Below are positions 7,526 through 16,905 of a DNA stretch of 64,000 nucleotides, piece after piece. Each line of letters begins with the position of its first letter. Position 1 is the first letter of the stretch. Made by a program: the position numbers and the translations under genes. The stretch comes from Clostridia bacterium (GTDB taxonomy: Bacteria > Bacillota > Clostridia > CAKSNL01 > HGM11501), in contig JAFQQJ010000016.1 of NCBI GenBank assembly GCA_017411325.1, positions 27,556-91,555 on the forward strand. The letters are read 5' to 3'. Under the pieces are notes generated by a model. That model ran no database searches, was not told where the DNA came from, and worked only from the letters and a program-made list of their open reading frames with translations.

Positions 7526-8795
7526 GATAATGAAATACGGAGAGGTTTCAAATTCTGAAATTTTCGCAAGAGTGGAGCCCAAGGTGGACGTTACCGCCAT
7601 TGTTTCCGATATAATAGACAATGTAAGAAAAAACGGTGATAAGGCACTTTTTGAGTATACCGAAAAATTTGACGGAGCAGTTCTTTCGTCGCTGATTGTT
7701 ACTGAAGAAGAAATAAAGGAAGCGGTGGATGCCGTTGAGCCTGAATTTATAAAGGTTCTTGAAAAAGCCGCAGCAAACATAAGGAAATTCCACGAAAAGC
7801 AGAAAAGAACAAGCTTTATCATAAATGACGAGCCGGGAATCGTAATGGGACAGAAAATCATCCCCGTTGACAGGGCAGGACTTTATGTGCCCGGCGGTAC
7901 GGCTGCATATCCTTCCACCGTTTTAATGGATTCCATCCCTGCGAAAATCGCAGGCTGCCCCGAGGTGGTTATGGTAACCCCTCCCGGTAAGGACGGAAAG
8001 GTAAATCCCGTAATACTTGCGGCGGCATATGTTGCGGGCGTTGATAAAATTATAAAGGTGGGCGGAGCGCAGGCAATTGCGGCACTCGCCTACGGAACAG
8101 AGTCTGTGCCCAAGGTTGATAAAATAGTGGGCCCCGGAAATGCCTTTGTTGCAGAGGCTAAAAAGCAGGTATTCGGTATGGTCTCAATCGATATGATTGC
8201 AGGCCCCAGCGAAATACTGATTGTGGCTGACGGTGCATCTGATCCGGTATGCGTTGCGGCAGACCTTCTTTCACAGGCAGAGCACGATAAGCTTGCAAGC
8301 GCGGTTTTAGTTACGGATTCATCTTATCTTGCGGAAGCTGTAGCAAAGGAGCTTGAAAAGCAGATTCCTCTTCTTTCAAGATGCGAAATCGCAAGGGAAT
8401 CCATTGACAACAACGGAAAAATCATTGTTGCGGAAAACCTTTTTGCGGCAATTGAAATTGCCAACGAAATAGCTCCCGAGCACCTGGAGCTTTGTGTGGA
8501 CAATCCCTTTGACTATCTTGATTCAATCCGTCACGCGGGCTCTATATTTATGGGAAGAAACTGTCCCGAAGCACTCGGCGACTATCTTGCAGGTCCCAAC
8601 CACACCCTTCCCACAAGCGGCACGGCTAAGTTTTCAAGTCCCCTGTCCGTTGACGATTTCATAAAAAAGACACAGTACACCTACTTTACAAAGGATGCCC
8701 TTAGCCGCGTGGCAAAGGACGTGGAGCTTTTTGCAAAGAAGGAAGGACTTACCGCTCATGCAAAAAGTGCGGTAAGCCGTACGGAGGAAGTATGA
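7518..8795 (+). CDS. hisD: Histidinol dehydrogenase
   Basis: HisD oxidises L-histidinol to histidine in two NAD-dependent steps, the last of the pathway. The 425-residue length is normal. Recognisable stretches are YVPGGTAAYPSTVLM near 122, GGAQAIAALAYGTESVPKVD near 181, IAGPSEILIVAD near 230, LLSQAEHDKLASA near 255 (zinc ligands Gln and His) and EIAPEHLEL near 315 (catalytic Glu-His). The start at 7518 has GAGGGC 7 nt upstream and overlaps hisG. The stop overlaps the hisC start as ATGA. Confidence 0.96.
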   Translation: MIKIMKYGEVSNSEIFARVEPKVDVTAIVSDIIDNVRKNGDKALFEYTEKFDGAVLSSLIVTEEEIKEAVDAVEPEFIKVLEKAAANIRKFHEKQKRTSFIINDEPGIVMGQKIIPVDRAGLYVPGGTAAYPSTVLMDSIPAKIAGCPEVVMVTPPGKDGKVNPVILAAAYVAGVDKIIKVGGAQAIAALAYGTESVPKVDKIVGPGNAFVAEAKKQVFGMVSIDMIAGPSEILIVADGASDPVCVAADLLSQAEHDKLASAVLVTDSSYLAEAVAKELEKQIPLLSRCEIARESIDNNGKIIVAENLFAAIEIANEIAPEHLELCVDNPFDYLDSIRHAGSIFMGRNCPEALGDYLAGPNHTLPTSGTAKFSSPLSVDDFIKKTQYTYFTKDALSRVAKDVELFAKKEGLTAHAKSAVSRTEEV

Positions 8796-9847
8796 GCAGA
8801 TTTCAGAATGAAAGAATAAAAAGCCTTACGCCCTATACACCGGGGGAGCAGCCGAAGGAGCGTAAGTATATAAAATTGAATACCAACGAATCGCCTTATC
8901 CGCCTTCAGAAAAGGCTGTCAAGGCGGCAGGCGAAGCAGCGGAAAAGCTTATGCTTTATTCTGATCCCGAATGCAGGGCGCTTACGGAAAAAATGGCGGA
9001 GATACTGGGGCTTTCCTATGATGAAGTGCTTATGACAAACGGCTCCGATGAAATATTAAATTTTGCGTTTATGGCATTCTGCGACAAAAATACTCCTGCG
9101 GTATTTCCTGACATAACCTACGGATTTTACCCCGTATTTGCGGACCTTAACGGAGTTCCGTATGAAGAAATTCCGCTGGAAGAGGATTTTTCAATTGATA
9201 TAAAAAAATACTTCAATGCGGGAAAAACCGTTATCATTGCAAACCCCAATGCTCCGACGGGAATTTACCTGACACTTTCCGAAATTGAGGAAATAGTTAA
9301 AAATAATAAAGATAACGTGGTGGTAATAGACGAAGCCTATGTGGATTTCGGAAATGAAAGTGCGGTTTCTTTGGTAAGAAAATACGACAATCTGCTGGTT
9401 ACGGGAACATTTTCAAAATCCCGTTCCATGGCGGGTGCGCGCCTCGGCTTCGGATGCGGAAATCCGGAGCTTATACGCGACCTTAATACCATTAAGTATT
9501 CGACTAATCCTTACAATGTAAATATGATGACTCAGGCATCCGGCTTAGGCGTATTGAATGATGAAGAATACACTAAAGCAAACCTTGAAAAAATCGTTGA
9601 TACAAGGGAATATACAAAGAAAGAGCTTGAAAAACTTGGATTTACCCTTACGGATTCAAAGGCAAATTTCATTTTTGCAAAGCATAATGCTTTAAGCGGA
9701 GAAGAAATTTACACAAAGCTTCGTGAAAAGGGCATACTTGTACGCCATTTCACAAAGGAAAGAATAAAGGATTATAACAGAATAACGGTGGGAAGCATAG
9801 ATGAGATGAAAGCTCTTTTATCGGCATTATCCGAAATAATTAAATAA
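8792..9847 (+). CDS. hisC: Histidinol-phosphate aminotransferase
   Basis: This 351-residue fold-type I PLP aminotransferase converts imidazole-acetol phosphate to histidinol phosphate. Key stretches are KLNTNESPYPPS near 28, TNGSDEILN near 80, ANPNAPTGIYL near 148, IDEAYVDF near 178 (PLP-binding Asp and Tyr) and TGTFSKSRSMAGARLGFG near 205, where the first Lys forms the internal aldimine. It sits inside the his operon with translational coupling to hisD (4-bp overlap) and an 11-bp gap to the hisB start. Confidence 0.95.
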   Translation: MSRFQNERIKSLTPYTPGEQPKERKYIKLNTNESPYPPSEKAVKAAGEAAEKLMLYSDPECRALTEKMAEILGLSYDEVLMTNGSDEILNFAFMAFCDKNTPAVFPDITYGFYPVFADLNGVPYEEIPLEEDFSIDIKKYFNAGKTVIIANPNAPTGIYLTLSEIEEIVKNNKDNVVVIDEAYVDFGNESAVSLVRKYDNLLVTGTFSKSRSMAGARLGFGCGNPELIRDLNTIKYSTNPYNVNMMTQASGLGVLNDEEYTKANLEKIVDTREYTKKELEKLGFTLTDSKANFIFAKHNALSGEEIYTKLREKGILVRHFTKERIKDYNRITVGSIDEMKALLSALSEIIK

Positions 9848-9858
9848 GGGTGATAATT

Positions 9859-10446
9859 TTGAGAACAGCAGAAATAAAAAGAAAAACAAACGAGACAGAT
9901 ATTTGTCTTAAGATAGATTTGGACGGAAAGGGCGAAAGTAAAATTGATACGGGCTGTGGCTTTTTAGACCATATGATGACACTCTTTGCAAAGCACGGCA
10001 GATTTGATATTGAGCTTACCTGTAAAGGAGATACCTTCGTTGACTATCACCACACCACGGAGGATATCGGAATCGCCTTGGGCGAGGCTTTTACAAGTGC
10101 ACTTTCTGACAAAAAGGGAATATGCCGCTACGGCTCCATGATTCTTCCCATGGATGAAGCCCTGATTCTTTCGGCGGTGGATTTATCCGGCAGAAGCTAT
10201 CTTGTGTTTGATGCAGGAATCCCCACAGAAAAGGTGGGGGACTTTGATACAGAGCTTGTGAGGGAGTTTTTCCTTGCGTTTTCCGACAATGCAAAGTGCA
10301 ATCTTCACATAAAAATGCTTTCAGGCTTAAATTCTCATCACATAATCGAGGGAATGTTCAAGTCCGTTGCAAGAAGCCTTAAGGCGGCGGTTAAAATTGA
10401 CGAAGCGGCGAAAAACGAAATACCTTCAACAAAGGGAGTGCTTTAA
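9859..10446 (+). CDS. hisB: Imidazoleglycerol-phosphate dehydratase
   Basis: HisB dehydrates imidazole-glycerol phosphate to imidazole-acetol phosphate. It is the monofunctional, roughly 195-residue form. The manganese-binding motifs are clear: GFLDHMMTLFAKHG near 35-48, DYHHTTEDIGIALG near 61-74, and the later LNSHHIIEGMFK near 163-174. The TTG at 9859 is preferred because AAGGGTG ends 6 nt upstream and the resulting N-terminus (MRTAEIKRKT) matches the family. A GTG at 9850 in the same frame overlaps the Shine-Dalgarno. The stop overlaps the hisH start by one base. Confidence 0.94.
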   Translation: MRTAEIKRKTNETDICLKIDLDGKGESKIDTGCGFLDHMMTLFAKHGRFDIELTCKGDTFVDYHHTTEDIGIALGEAFTSALSDKKGICRYGSMILPMDEALILSAVDLSGRSYLVFDAGIPTEKVGDFDTELVREFFLAFSDNAKCNLHIKMLSGLNSHHIIEGMFKSVARSLKAAVKIDEAAKNEIPSTKGVL

Positions 10447-11060
10447 TGATTGCGATAGTTGACTACGGAGTGGGAAATCTCTTTTCCCTCAAAAGCTCCC
10501 TTGATATGATTGGAGCAAAAGCCTTTGTTACTGGGGATGCCAAAGAAATAAAAAATGCCGACAAGATAATTCTTCCCGGCGTAGGCGCTTTCGGAGACGC
10601 GGCAAAAAAGCTCCGTGATACAGGTCTTTTCGACGTGATAAAGGAAGAAGCCGCAAAGGGAAAGCCCATAATGGGAATTTGCCTCGGAATGCAGATGCTT
10701 TTTGAAAAAAGCTATGAGTACGGAGAACATGAAGGACTTGGATTAATAAAAGGCGAAATCCGCCCCATTGAAGGAGTTATTCCGAAAGAGCTTAAAATTC
10801 CCCATATCGGCTGGAATGCTCTTAAGTTTACCAAAGATTCAAAGCTCTTTAAGTATATAAAGGATGGGGACTTTGTTTACTTCGTGCATTCTTATTACGG
10901 TGCGGAGTGCGACAGCGTAATTGCGGTAAGCGAATACGGTGCTCCCCTGACGGCGGCAGTGGAAAAGGGAAATGTATCGGGCTGTCAGTTCCATCCTGAA
11001 AAAAGCGGCGATGTGGGACTTAAAATACTTAAGGCTTTTTGCGAAAGTGAGGGATTGTGA
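10446..11060 (+). CDS. hisH: Imidazole glycerol phosphate synthase, glutaminase subunit
   Basis: HisH is the class I glutamine amidotransferase that feeds ammonia to HisF. In 204 residues it carries VDYGVGNLFSL at the N-terminus, ILPGVGAFGDA near 40, the nucleophile loop GICLGMQMLFE (Cys near residue 78) and FHPEKSG near 181, which supplies catalytic His and Glu. It overlaps hisB and hisA by one base each, so subunits of the synthase are made in coupled fashion with hisF one gene further on. Confidence 0.95.
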   Translation: MIAIVDYGVGNLFSLKSSLDMIGAKAFVTGDAKEIKNADKIILPGVGAFGDAAKKLRDTGLFDVIKEEAAKGKPIMGICLGMQMLFEKSYEYGEHEGLGLIKGEIRPIEGVIPKELKIPHIGWNALKFTKDSKLFKYIKDGDFVYFVHSYYGAECDSVIAVSEYGAPLTAAVEKGNVSGCQFHPEKSGDVGLKILKAFCESEGL

Positions 11061-11773
11061 TGCTTATATTTCCTGCAATAGATTTATACGGCGGCAAGGC
11101 TGTCCGCCTTTATAAGGGAAACTACGATGAAATGACGGTTTATAACGAAAATCCGCTCCTTGTTGCAAAGGAGTTTGAAACCTGCGGTGCGACATGTATT
11201 CACCTTGTTGATCTGGAAGGTGCAAAGGACGGAACAACTCCAAACCTTGAAACAGTTAAGGCTATAATTGAAAATACAAGCCTTTTTACCGAGCTTGGCG
11301 GCGGAATAAGAAATATGGAAACCGTTGATAAGTATATAAGCATCGGGCTAGACAGAGTAATTCTTGGTACTGCGGCAGTAAAGGATGAGGAATTCTTAAA
11401 GGCGGCGGTAGAGAAGTACGGTGAAAAAATTGCCGTCGGAGTTGACATAAAGGACGGCTTTGTAGCAATATCGGGATGGACTGAAAAAAGCAGTCACGAT
11501 GCCTTTTCCTTCTGTGAAAAAATGGAAAAAATCGGGGTTTCGACCCTTATCTGCACCGACATTTCAAAGGACGGTGCAATGCAGGGAACAAACCACGCTC
11601 TATATAAGGAGCTTTCGGAAAAGTTTTCTGTAAACATCACAGCATCCGGCGGAGTTTCCTCTGTTGAAGATGTGAAAAAATTACGAGCACTTGACATTTA
11701 CGGAGCCATAATAGGTAAGGCGTATTACATTGGTGCAATTGACCTTAAGGAAGCAATTGAGGTGGCAAAATGA
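11060..11773 (+). CDS. hisA: ProFAR isomerase
   Basis: HisA catalyses the Amadori-type isomerisation of ProFAR to PRFAR in a (beta/alpha)8 barrel. The 237-residue product starts with MLIFPAIDLYGGKAVRLYKG (catalytic Asp in AIDL). It has the two half-barrel phosphate sites, LGGGIRNMETV near 78 and ASGGVSSVEDV near 197, and DISKDGAMQGTN near 169 with the second catalytic Asp. The ATG at 11060 overlaps the hisH stop as TGATG and is preferred over the GTG one codon upstream. The hisF start overlaps its end by 4 bp. Confidence 0.95.
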   Translation: MLIFPAIDLYGGKAVRLYKGNYDEMTVYNENPLLVAKEFETCGATCIHLVDLEGAKDGTTPNLETVKAIIENTSLFTELGGGIRNMETVDKYISIGLDRVILGTAAVKDEEFLKAAVEKYGEKIAVGVDIKDGFVAISGWTEKSSHDAFSFCEKMEKIGVSTLICTDISKDGAMQGTNHALYKELSEKFSVNITASGGVSSVEDVKKLRALDIYGAIIGKAYYIGAIDLKEAIEVAK

Positions 11774-12528
11774 TAACAAAAAGAATAATTCCCTGCCTGG
11801 ATGTTAAGGACGGAAGGGTGGTAAAGGGCGTTAATTTTAAAGGACTTTCAGATGTTTCTTCGCCCGTTGAACTGGCGAAATATTACAGTGATATGGGGGC
11901 GGACGAGCTGGTGTTTTACGACATCACCGCATCCAGCGAGGGAAGGGCACTCTTTACCGATATACTTACCGAGGTGGCAAGAAAGATATTTATCCCTCTG
12001 ACCGTTGGCGGAGGAATAAATACCGTGGCGGATTTTGACAGAGTGTTAAAATGCGGTGCCGATAAAGTAAGCGTAAATTCGGGAGCCATTAAAAATCCCG
12101 GGCTTATTGAAGAGGCGGCAAAGCTTTACGGCAATCAGTGCGTTGTAATTTCAGCTGACGTTAAAAGAGTTGACGGAGTTTTCCGTGTCTTTGCCAAGGG
12201 CGGACGGGAAAACACCGGGATGGAAGCCATAAGCTGGATTAAAAGATGTGTTGATATGGGAGCGGGCGAGGTTGTGCTTAATTCCATAGATACCGACGGC
12301 GTTAAAAAAGGATTTGACCTTGAAATGCTTGATGCTGTATGTAATGCCGTAAATGTTCCCGTTATCGCATCGGGCGGTGCGGGATCAATCGAGGATTTTA
12401 CCACACTCTTTAAGACTCTGCCGAAAGTTGATGCAGGCCTGGCAGCATCAATTTTCCACTTCGGAGAGGTGGAAATTAAAGCGCTTAAAGAAGCACTTAA
12501 AAAAGAAAATATTCCCGTTAGATTATAA
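11770..12528 (+). CDS. hisF: Imidazole glycerol phosphate synthase, cyclase subunit
   Basis: HisF takes PRFAR and ammonia from HisH and gives imidazole-glycerol phosphate plus AICAR, which re-enters purine synthesis. This 252-residue (beta/alpha)8 barrel starts IIPCLDVKDGRVVKGVNF with catalytic Asp11. It has the phosphate loops TVGGGINTVADF near 78 and ASGGAGSIEDFTTL near 200, and LNSIDTDGVKKGFD near 170 with the second catalytic Asp. Starts in an ATGA overlap with hisA. Confidence 0.96.
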   Translation: MITKRIIPCLDVKDGRVVKGVNFKGLSDVSSPVELAKYYSDMGADELVFYDITASSEGRALFTDILTEVARKIFIPLTVGGGINTVADFDRVLKCGADKVSVNSGAIKNPGLIEEAAKLYGNQCVVISADVKRVDGVFRVFAKGGRENTGMEAISWIKRCVDMGAGEVVLNSIDTDGVKKGFDLEMLDAVCNAVNVPVIASGGAGSIEDFTTLFKTLPKVDAGLAASIFHFGEVEIKALKEALKKENIPVRL

Positions 12529-12543
12529 GAAAGGACGAAAACA

Positions 12544-13194
12544 ATGCTTGATATTAAAGAACTTAAATTTGACGAAAAGGGTTTAATTCCCGCAATAGTG
12601 GTGGATGCCGTAACAAAAAAGGTTTTAACCCTTGCATATATGAATGAAGAAAGCCTTAAAATTTCCATGGAAAAGGGACTTACCTGCTTTTACAGCAGAA
12701 GCAGAAATGAGCTCTGGTTAAAGGGCGAAACCAGCGGAAACTATCAGCATATTGTGTCAATCACGGCTGATTGTGACAATGATGCCCTGGTTGTGATGGT
12801 GGAAAAGGACGGCCCTGCCTGTCATACGGGAACTGATTCATGCTTTACAAAGGAAGTGTGGGAAAGCGATGAGCTTAAGGAATTTTCCTACGAAGGCTTA
12901 CTTGAGCTTATAAAAGGAAGAAAAACTGAAAAGAAGGAAGGCTCCTATACAACATATCTTTTTGAAAAGGGAATTGATAAAATTCTTAAAAAGGTGGGAG
13001 AGGAGTGCACCGAGGTTATAATCGCGGCAAAGGCAGAGGATAAAAAGGAGACAATTTATGAAATTGCAGACCTTTGCTATCACGTTATGGTATTAATGAT
13101 TGAGGCGGGCATTTCTTTGGAGGACATCCATAAAGAGCTTGCCTCCCGTCACGTTATAGATAAAAAAGTCAAGCAGGAGAAGATGACAAATTGA
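12544..13194 (+). CDS. hisI: Bifunctional phosphoribosyl-AMP cyclohydrolase / phosphoribosyl-ATP pyrophosphatase
   Basis: A fused HisI-HisE protein of 216 residues. Residues 1-110 form the cyclohydrolase: [19 protein letters not shown] near 41, [21 protein letters not shown] near 77 and the zinc-ligand cysteines. The remainder is the all-helical MazG-like pyrophosphatase: [20 protein letters not shown] near 148 and [14 protein letters not shown] near 172. It performs steps two and three of the pathway. AAGGACG precedes the ATG, and the stop overlaps the start of the phosphatase gene. Confidence 0.95.
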   Translation: MLDIKELKFDEKGLIPAIVVDAVTKKVLTLAYMNEESLKISMEKGLTCFYSRSRNELWLKGETSGNYQHIVSITADCDNDALVVMVEKDGPACHTGTDSCFTKEVWESDELKEFSYEGLLELIKGRKTEKKEGSYTTYLFEKGIDKILKKVGEECTEVIIAAKAEDKKETIYEIADLCYHVMVLMIEAGISLEDIHKELASRHVIDKKVKQEKMTN

Positions 13195-13976
13195 TTAAAA
13201 CTGATTATCATATGCACACAACCTTCTGTGACGGAAAAAATTCTCCCGAAGAAATGGTACAATCCGCCATTGATATGGGAATGGAGGAAATGGGTTTTTC
13301 CGTTCACGGAATTACATTTCATGACAACAGCTACTGCATGAAGCGCGAGAAAAAGCCTTTATACATAGAGGAAATAAAGGCGCTTAAGGAAAAGTACAGG
13401 GATAAAATAAAGATATATCTGGGTGTTGAAGGAGACTACTATTCCTCCGAGGATGTTTCAATGTACGATTATGTCATAGGCTCGGTTCATTATGTTAAAA
13501 TAGAGGATGAATATGTGGTAGTTGACTCCAATGCGGAATGTCTGAAAAAAGCCTCCGATAAGTATTTCGGAGGGGATACGCTTTCCTTTGCGGAAAAGTA
13601 TTATGAAGTGGTTGCAGATGTGGTAAATAAGCTTGACTGCGATATAATAGGCCACTTTAATCTGCTTGAAAAGTTCCAGGAAAAAACACCTATATTCGAT
13701 ACGGAAAGCGAGCGCTACAAAAAAGCATGGAAAAAGGCGGTTGATGCGCTTATTCCGTCTGGCGTTCCTTTTGAGATAAATACGGGAGCGATTTCCCGCG
13801 GCTACAGAACCGTGCCTTATCCTTCCTTTGAAATGATTGAATATATAAAGGAAAAGGGCGGAAGCGTCATATTTTCAAGCGATTCCCACGCAAAAGATAC
13901 AATTATGTATGAGTTTTCAAAGTGGGAAGATAAGGTCAGGGCAACAGGCGTAAATATAAAAGAAAAATTAAGGTAA
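13191..13976 (+). CDS. hisJ: Histidinol-phosphatase, PHP family
   Basis: This 261-residue PHP-domain metallo-phosphoesterase removes phosphate from histidinol phosphate, the step that completes the operon's set. PHP motifs are [11 protein letters not shown] at 4-14, GFSVHG near 36, GVEGDYY near 81, GSVHYV near 98, GHFNLLEKF near 154 and a final SSDSHAKD near 228. It begins at TTG (13191), overlapping the hisIE stop. Its place as last his gene before a terminator supports this role over other PHP activities. A second PHP gene at 16030 is less similar. Confidence 0.88.
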   Translation: MIKTDYHMHTTFCDGKNSPEEMVQSAIDMGMEEMGFSVHGITFHDNSYCMKREKKPLYIEEIKALKEKYRDKIKIYLGVEGDYYSSEDVSMYDYVIGSVHYVKIEDEYVVVDSNAECLKKASDKYFGGDTLSFAEKYYEVVADVVNKLDCDIIGHFNLLEKFQEKTPIFDTESERYKKAWKKAVDALIPSGVPFEINTGAISRGYRTVPYPSFEMIEYIKEKGGSVIFSSDSHAKDTIMYEFSKWEDKVRATGVNIKEKLR

Positions 13977-13978
13977 AT

Positions 13979-14005
13979 AAAGGCACCATAAGGGTGCCTT
14001 TTCGT
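13979..14005 (+). terminator. Intrinsic terminator of the his operon
   Basis: AAAGGCACC (13979-13987) pairs with GGTGCCTTT (13993-14001) across a 5-nt loop, followed by a short T-rich tail. It ends the operon three bases after hisJ. Confidence 0.8.
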
Positions 14006-14034
14006 TTGACATAAACCCAAATGAGTGCTATAAT
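14006..14034 (+). promoter_or_regulatory. Consensus sigma-A promoter of the GH26-like gene
   Basis: TTGACA at 14006-14011, a 17-bp spacer and TATAAT at 14029-14034, directly after the his terminator. It rules out the ATG at 14021 as a start, because that codon is inside the promoter. Confidence 0.85.
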
Positions 14035-14068
14035 AGATACAATAACATTAGAAACAGAGGTAATGAAA

Positions 14069-16018
14069 ATGAAAAAGCTTTTGCTTGCGATTTCGCTTAT
14101 TGTTCTTATTGTTTCGGGGGCGGTTAATTCATCGGCAACGGATGTTTTTATTGATAATGTTCCTGTTCCTTTTTCTGATGCAACGGGTTATCCCTTTGTA
14201 AGCGCTGAGGGAAGGACAATGGTGCCCCTTCGCGTAACAATGGAGGCATTCGGGGCCGCAGTAAAGTGGGATGCGGAACAAAGCACGGCACTTGTAACAA
14301 AGGGGATAACTACAGTTGCCTGCAAAATCGGGGATAATGCGGTTTACAGAAACGGAACAAAAATTCCCAATGATGCTCCCGCTGTTGTGGTTAACGGTAA
14401 AACCTATCTTCCGATACGTGCGGTTTTTGAAGCTCTTGATGCCACCGTTTCCTGGGACGGAAGCGTCAGGGTGGACAGTCCCGGTGCAGGAAAATTGGTT
14501 TATGAAATAGAAAACAGCGGAATAAAGGTGTCAAACTACTGGAAGGTATGGACAGAGGCTCTTAATCTTGAAAAAAGCGGAAACTATACGGCGGCAGTTG
14601 CAAAGTTCCGTGAGGTTGCACCTGTATTTTTGCAGAAGAGCGATGCCCACAGCGATGCGATGCTCTATAACCATCTCGGAAACTGCTATAATGCCCTTGG
14701 TATGATAGATGAGGCTGTTGCCTGCTATAAGAGGGAATCTCACTACTGGGAGATTGCAGGTCTTCCTCAGGCGGCGATTGATGCTTCGAGAAGAGGCGAT
14801 TTAAGCGGAAGTACGGTGCAGATGTTTGTTACCACAAAAAACGAAAGTTATTGCGGAAGAAGAAGTATGGGCCCTCTCTATGAACCTGAGTCAGGCGTAC
14901 TTCTGGGAGTTACCTTAAAGGGAAGCGATCCATATTATATGGATGTTTTCAATGAAACTGCAGGAAAGGAAATGGGTGGCTACTTATTATACGGTGACTA
15001 TAATGTGTCGCCCTATCTTCATGCGTTCCGTGCAGCAGCAGAGAGGGGAAAGGTAATTCAGTATGCCCTGCAGGTTAGGGATGTGGCAGATCTTTTAAGC
15101 ATCACCGCAGAGGATCCGAGATATGTCAAGCTTGCCGGAGATATAAATGCAACGGGCGCGAAAACCCTAATCCGCTTTGCCTGTGAGATGAACGACGATA
15201 CAAGCAAGTGGTACACAAAGGACTATGCGGCATATATAGAAAGATTCCGCTATGTAGCTGATATTTTCCATAAATATGCACCCAACTGCGCAATAGTATG
15301 GTCTCCGAACTTCTATCCTGCTGACACGATGGAGCTTTACTACCCGGGAGATAAATATGTTGATTACGTGGGAATTTCGCTTTATGCGGAATTTCAGCCT
15401 GAGACAGACCCGCTTGGAAAAGGTGTTGACAGAAGCCGCTTTTCAGCCATCCTTGATACAATAGTTTCTCTTTACGGACATAAGAAGCCGATTATCGTAT
15501 CGGAATGCGGAGCCTCCTACATAAACCACAGAACAGGGGAGGATATTACGGAGTTTGCATCAAGACAGCTTAATGACCTCTTTACCTATATTCCTGTAAA
15601 ATATCCTGACGTGGTTGCGGTTTATCTTTTTGAAACCCAGGATAAAGGCGGACGCAGGTTTGAACTTAGCGGAAATGAAAAATACCGCGAAGCCTACGTA
15701 AATGGAATTAAGAGTGAAAGCTATGTTTCATCTGACGAAGAGGCAAGCGGAATATATTGCTTTGAGGTGGGAAACAATGTGTCCGTTCCCGGAGAAATGA
15801 TTTCTCTTCATTCCTTTGTTAAAACATTGGAAAATGACTTTGCTTATGTTGTTTATTCCTTAAACGGAGTTGATATCGGAACGGGATACGGCATACCCTA
15901 TACACTTAATATAGACTTTTCACCGTATAAGGGCAAAACACTGGATCTGACTTGCCGTGCCTTTGATTCAAAGGGCGCACTTTGTGCATCGAAAACCTAC
16001 AAAATTAATGTTCTGTAA
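14069..16018 (+). CDS. Secreted stalk-domain, TPR and GH26-like glycoside hydrolase
   Basis: A 649-residue exported protein. A signal peptide (KKLLLAISLIVLIVSG) leads to a copper-amine-oxidase-N/stalk domain at about 28-140, with the paired MVPLR and YLPIR motifs that usually bind the cell wall. A TPR-like helical stretch follows at about 160-235. The next region reads as a GH26-type TIM barrel: IRFACEMND (acid/base Glu373), AIVWSPNFYP, and IIVSECGAS (nucleophile Glu479). The C-terminal 90 residues look like an Ig-type beta domain. Beta-mannanase or a related activity is likely but not proven. The start is the second of two close ATGs, 8 nt after AGAGG (14056-14060). Confidence 0.75.
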   Translation: MKKLLLAISLIVLIVSGAVNSSATDVFIDNVPVPFSDATGYPFVSAEGRTMVPLRVTMEAFGAAVKWDAEQSTALVTKGITTVACKIGDNAVYRNGTKIPNDAPAVVVNGKTYLPIRAVFEALDATVSWDGSVRVDSPGAGKLVYEIENSGIKVSNYWKVWTEALNLEKSGNYTAAVAKFREVAPVFLQKSDAHSDAMLYNHLGNCYNALGMIDEAVACYKRESHYWEIAGLPQAAIDASRRGDLSGSTVQMFVTTKNESYCGRRSMGPLYEPESGVLLGVTLKGSDPYYMDVFNETAGKEMGGYLLYGDYNVSPYLHAFRAAAERGKVIQYALQVRDVADLLSITAEDPRYVKLAGDINATGAKTLIRFACEMNDDTSKWYTKDYAAYIERFRYVADIFHKYAPNCAIVWSPNFYPADTMELYYPGDKYVDYVGISLYAEFQPETDPLGKGVDRSRFSAILDTIVSLYGHKKPIIVSECGASYINHRTGEDITEFASRQLNDLFTYIPVKYPDVVAVYLFETQDKGGRRFELSGNEKYREAYVNGIKSESYVSSDEEASGIYCFEVGNNVSVPGEMISLHSFVKTLENDFAYVVYSLNGVDIGTGYGIPYTLNIDFSPYKGKTLDLTCRAFDSKGALCASKTYKINVL

Positions 16019-16029
16019 GGAGAAATATA

Positions 16030-16839
16030 ATGCTTACGATAAAACACGATTTTCATATTCATACAGAAAGGTCTCTTTGCGCCTACCGTGATGCCTTTGC
16101 AAAGGACTATATCGAAAAGGCGAAAAAGATGGGGCTTAAGAAAATAGGGTTTGCAGACCATTTCTGGGACAGCGCATATAAATGCCTCGACTTCCTTTTT
16201 TACGAAATACAGAACTATGAACATCTTGCAACAATAAAGGAAGAAATAAAAAACGCCGACAAAGAGGGAATAGAGGTTTATTTCGGATGCGAGGCAGAAT
16301 ACAGCCCCGAGCACGGCGTTGCAATAACGGAGGAGTGCGCGGAGAAGTTCGATTTTATAATCGTCCCCAATTCCCACACCCATAAGACGATGCCGGCAGA
16401 GTATGCAAAGCCGGACTATAAGGCGGCACATCTTGAATTTATGGAAAGGGCGTATTACAATATTTTAAACAGCCCCGTAAGCGGAAAAATCCTTTCAATG
16501 GCACATCCCTTTGATGCGGTTTGCTGTCCCTATGACAATAACGAGCTTAAAAGGATGCTTACCGATGATAAGATGAAATATCTTTTCACTGCCACGGCGG
16601 AAAAGGGGATAGCCGTTGAAATAAACATCGGCTCAATGAAGGTTTATGATGAGAAAACAATAGAAATGGCCGAGGAAATAAGAATGTTTAATATCGCTAA
16701 AGAGTGCGGATGTAAATTCGTTTTCGGAAGCGATGCCCACAATGTTCATAATTATGATGAATATTATATTCCAAAGTGCGAAATGATGGTAAAGGCTCTT
16801 TCCCTTAAGGAAGATGATATTCTTGAATTTGCACGATAA
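16030..16839 (+). CDS. PHP-domain metal-dependent phosphoesterase
   Basis: 269 residues with the PHP signature: HDFHIHTERSLCAY at 5-18, GFADHFWD near 39, GCEAEY near 84, PNSHTHK near 113, MAHPFDAV near 157 and FGSDAHNVHNYDEYY near 237, which together give the tri-metal His/Asp/Glu set. It is probably transcribed with the GH26-like gene, 11 bp upstream. It could be a histidinol-phosphatase paralogue or act on another phosphomonoester. It is clearly diverged from hisJ and carries no signal peptide. Confidence 0.8.
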   Translation: MLTIKHDFHIHTERSLCAYRDAFAKDYIEKAKKMGLKKIGFADHFWDSAYKCLDFLFYEIQNYEHLATIKEEIKNADKEGIEVYFGCEAEYSPEHGVAITEECAEKFDFIIVPNSHTHKTMPAEYAKPDYKAAHLEFMERAYYNILNSPVSGKILSMAHPFDAVCCPYDNNELKRMLTDDKMKYLFTATAEKGIAVEINIGSMKVYDEKTIEMAEEIRMFNIAKECGCKFVFGSDAHNVHNYDEYYIPKCEMMVKALSLKEDDILEFAR

Positions 16840-16846
16840 ACAAAAA

Positions 16847-16875
16847 TTGACAGAATGAGACTTTTGTGTTATACT
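16847..16875 (+). promoter_or_regulatory. Sigma-A promoter of the sodium symporter gene
   Basis: TTGACA at 16847-16852, a 17-bp spacer and TATACT at 16870-16875. The ATG at 16906 follows GGAGGAG. Confidence 0.8.
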
Positions 16876-16905
16876 AAGTCGATAACAACTTTTGGAGGAG
16901 ATTAA

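Noticed and set aside
12135..12668. Long antisense frame inside hisF-hisI
   Set aside because: It is a shadow of two certain genes, Ser/Thr-rich as such shadows are, with no ribosome site.
14021..14068. Upstream ATG for the GH26-like gene
   Set aside because: The codon lies between the -35 and -10 boxes of a consensus promoter, so it would not be transcribed.
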